From NCBI GenBank assembly GCA_958295645.1, contig OY282361.1:2508501-2572500 (forward strand): a stretch of DNA of 64,000 nucleotides, read 5' to 3'. Origin of the DNA: Longimicrobiales bacterium (GTDB taxonomy: Bacteria; Gemmatimonadota; Gemmatimonadetes; Longimicrobiales; Gaopeijiaceae). This document shows positions 63,015-64,000 of the stretch, piece by piece (position 1 is the stretch's first letter; each line of letters begins with the position of its first letter). The notes beneath the pieces were generated by a model. That model was not told where the DNA came from. It saw only the letters and a list, made by a program, of their open reading frames with translations, and made no database searches. The translations under genes were made by a program, and so were the position numbers.

Positions 63015-63083
63015 GACGGACTCGGCCGCCGCCTCCCAGCGGCGCGAGCAACGGCAGGCATCCGTGACCTGCCCGGCCGGCCG

Positions 63084-64000
63084 TTGACGGCCTCTTCTCC
63101 CGACGAGGCACGCCGGCCGCGTCTATTCCTCGTCGACGCCTACGCCTTCATCTACCGAGCGTACTTCGCGTTCGCGGGCCGGCCGCTGACCAACTCGCGC
63201 GGCGAGAACACCTCCGCCACGTTCGGCTTCTCCAAGTTCCTGCTGGATCTGCGAAACGAGCATGCGCCCGACTACGCGGCCGTGGTCTTCGACTCGGGCC
63301 GGAGCCACCGCGAAGAGCTCTATCCAGCCTACAAGGCCACCCGCAAGAAGATGCCGGAGGAGCTCAGGGACAGCCTTCCCCGCATTCGCGACATCGCGCA
63401 GGCCATGGGCCTGGCCCTCGTGGAAGTCGAAGGATGGGAGGCGGACGACGTGATCGGGACCCTGGCCAAGCGGGCGGAGGCCGAGGGCTTGGACTCGGTG
63501 ATCGTCTCGGGCGACAAGGACTTCTACCAGCTCGTGGGTGCCCGCGTGAAGCTGTTGCGCCCCGGGCGCAGGAGGCAGGGGGAGGGCGTCGCCTCGCATT
63601 GGGTGGGCGAGGAGGACGTGACCGAGAAGCTGGGCGTGGGCCCGCGGCAAGTGGTCGACTATCTGGCGCTGGTGGGCGACGCCTCCGACAACGTGCCGGG
63701 GGCGCCCGGGATCGGGCCGAAGACCGCTGTCCGCCTGCTGAAGGCCTTCGATTCCGTCGGGGACGTCTTGGACGGAGCGGCGGAAGGGGCCGGCGAAGTG
63801 TCGCCCCAGCGGGTTCGCGAGTCGCTGGCGTCCAGGAGGAGCGACGTGCTGCTGTCGCGCGAACTCGTGACAATCCGTACCGACGTGGAGGTGGACGCCG
63901 GCCTGAAGGACATGCGCGTGGCGCGGCACGACGAGGCCCGTCTGCGCGACCTCTTCGTCGAACTCGAGTTCACGTCGCTTCTGGGCGAGTTGGCCTCCTC
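63084..64000 (+). CDS. polA: DNA polymerase I, N-terminal 5'-3' exonuclease domain (runs off the end)
   Basis: The open frame continues past the window. The visible 305 residues form the PolA FEN-type nuclease: LFLVDAYAFIYRAYFAF, VVFDSGRSHREELYPAYKATRKKMPEEL, WEADDVIGTLA, VSGDKDFYQLV and the helix-hairpin-helix GDASDNVPGAPGIGPKTA. The polymerase domains would follow outside. TTG 63084 is the likely start, the first in-frame possibility before the conserved strand. It lies 69 bp after csp. Confidence 0.9.
   Translation, partial: MTASSPDEARRPRLFLVDAYAFIYRAYFAFAGRPLTNSRGENTSATFGFSKFLLDLRNEHAPDYAAVVFDSGRSHREELYPAYKATRKKMPEELRDSLPRIRDIAQAMGLALVEVEGWEADDVIGTLAKRAEAEGLDSVIVSGDKDFYQLVGARVKLLRPGRRRQGEGVASHWVGEEDVTEKLGVGPRQVVDYLALVGDASDNVPGAPGIGPKTAVRLLKAFDSVGDVLDGAAEGAGEVSPQRVRESLASRRSDVLLSRELVTIRTDVEVDAGLKDMRVARHDEARLRDLFVELEFTSLLGELAS

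Overview
This is a GC-rich, gene-dense bacterial chromosome window of about 58 genes, many joined by ATGA, GTGA or TTGA stop/start overlaps. GTG and TTG starts are common. The complete Alternative Complex III operon (actABCDEF), Lon, a LuxE/LuxC pair, a MutY-ETF-QO-CDGSH string and several secreted N-acyl-D-amino-acid hydrolases suggest an aerobic diderm heterotroph. I would guess Gemmatimonadota or a related phylum, but that is inference: there is no rRNA gene here. I saw no tRNA, rRNA, CRISPR array or prophage.

Layout. 1-4.7 kb: tail of a FAD-linked oxidase, GlcF-like Fe-S subunit, M20 peptidase, a KPGPKP-repeat DNA-binding protein and an NSAR/OSBS enolase. 4.7-9.3 kb: type II/IV secretion ATPase with MshEN repeats and zinc ribbons, a hypothetical protein, a Yip1 membrane protein and a class V aminotransferase. 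9.4-16.8 kb: Trm112-like protein, MOP-superfamily exporter, MutY, ETF-QO, tandem CDGSH protein, Nudix hydrolase and an exported FAH-family protein. 16.9-21.9 kb: Lon, a SelD whose active-site residue is encoded by in-frame UGA, and YgfZ. 21.9-29.5 kb: secreted beta-propeller-like protein, DUF4143 ATPase, YpdA-like reductase, exported amidohydrolase and an ATPase/PIN nuclease pair. 29.5-38.1 kb: Tat-exported D-aminoacylase, LuxE/LuxC, orphan AbrB, NatAB-type ABC exporter and a GATase. 38.4-45.9 kb: act operon. 45.8-50.7 kb: surface-glycan genes (GT4, GDP-mannose 3,5-epimerase-like, TylF methyltransferase, GT2) with an ISNCY remnant. 50.9-64 kb: TrmJ, MFS, a short TatA gene, acyl-CoA dehydrogenase, GcvH, GcvP, metallo-hydrolase, lipoate ligase, TolQ/ExbB, lytic transglycosylase, Csp and the start of PolA.

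Functional themes. Electrons from acyl-CoA dehydrogenase and ETF can enter the quinone pool through ETF-QO and leave through Alternative Complex III. GcvH, GcvP and the lipoate ligase form a glycine-cleavage/lipoylation group. The M20 peptidase, NSAR-type racemase and two D-aminoacylases point to use of N-acyl or D-amino acids.

The most unusual items are: (1) the selenocysteine-encoding selD with a hairpin just after the UGA; (2) a chimeric gene in which a 279-bp copy of the TolQ gene's 5' end (66 bp of leader plus 71 codons) is fused in frame to a TylF methyltransferase; (3) an ETF-QO lacking one cluster cysteine; (4) a lytic transglycosylase whose signal peptide has no canonical start codon; and (5) an ATPase/PIN nuclease pair resembling two-gene defence modules.
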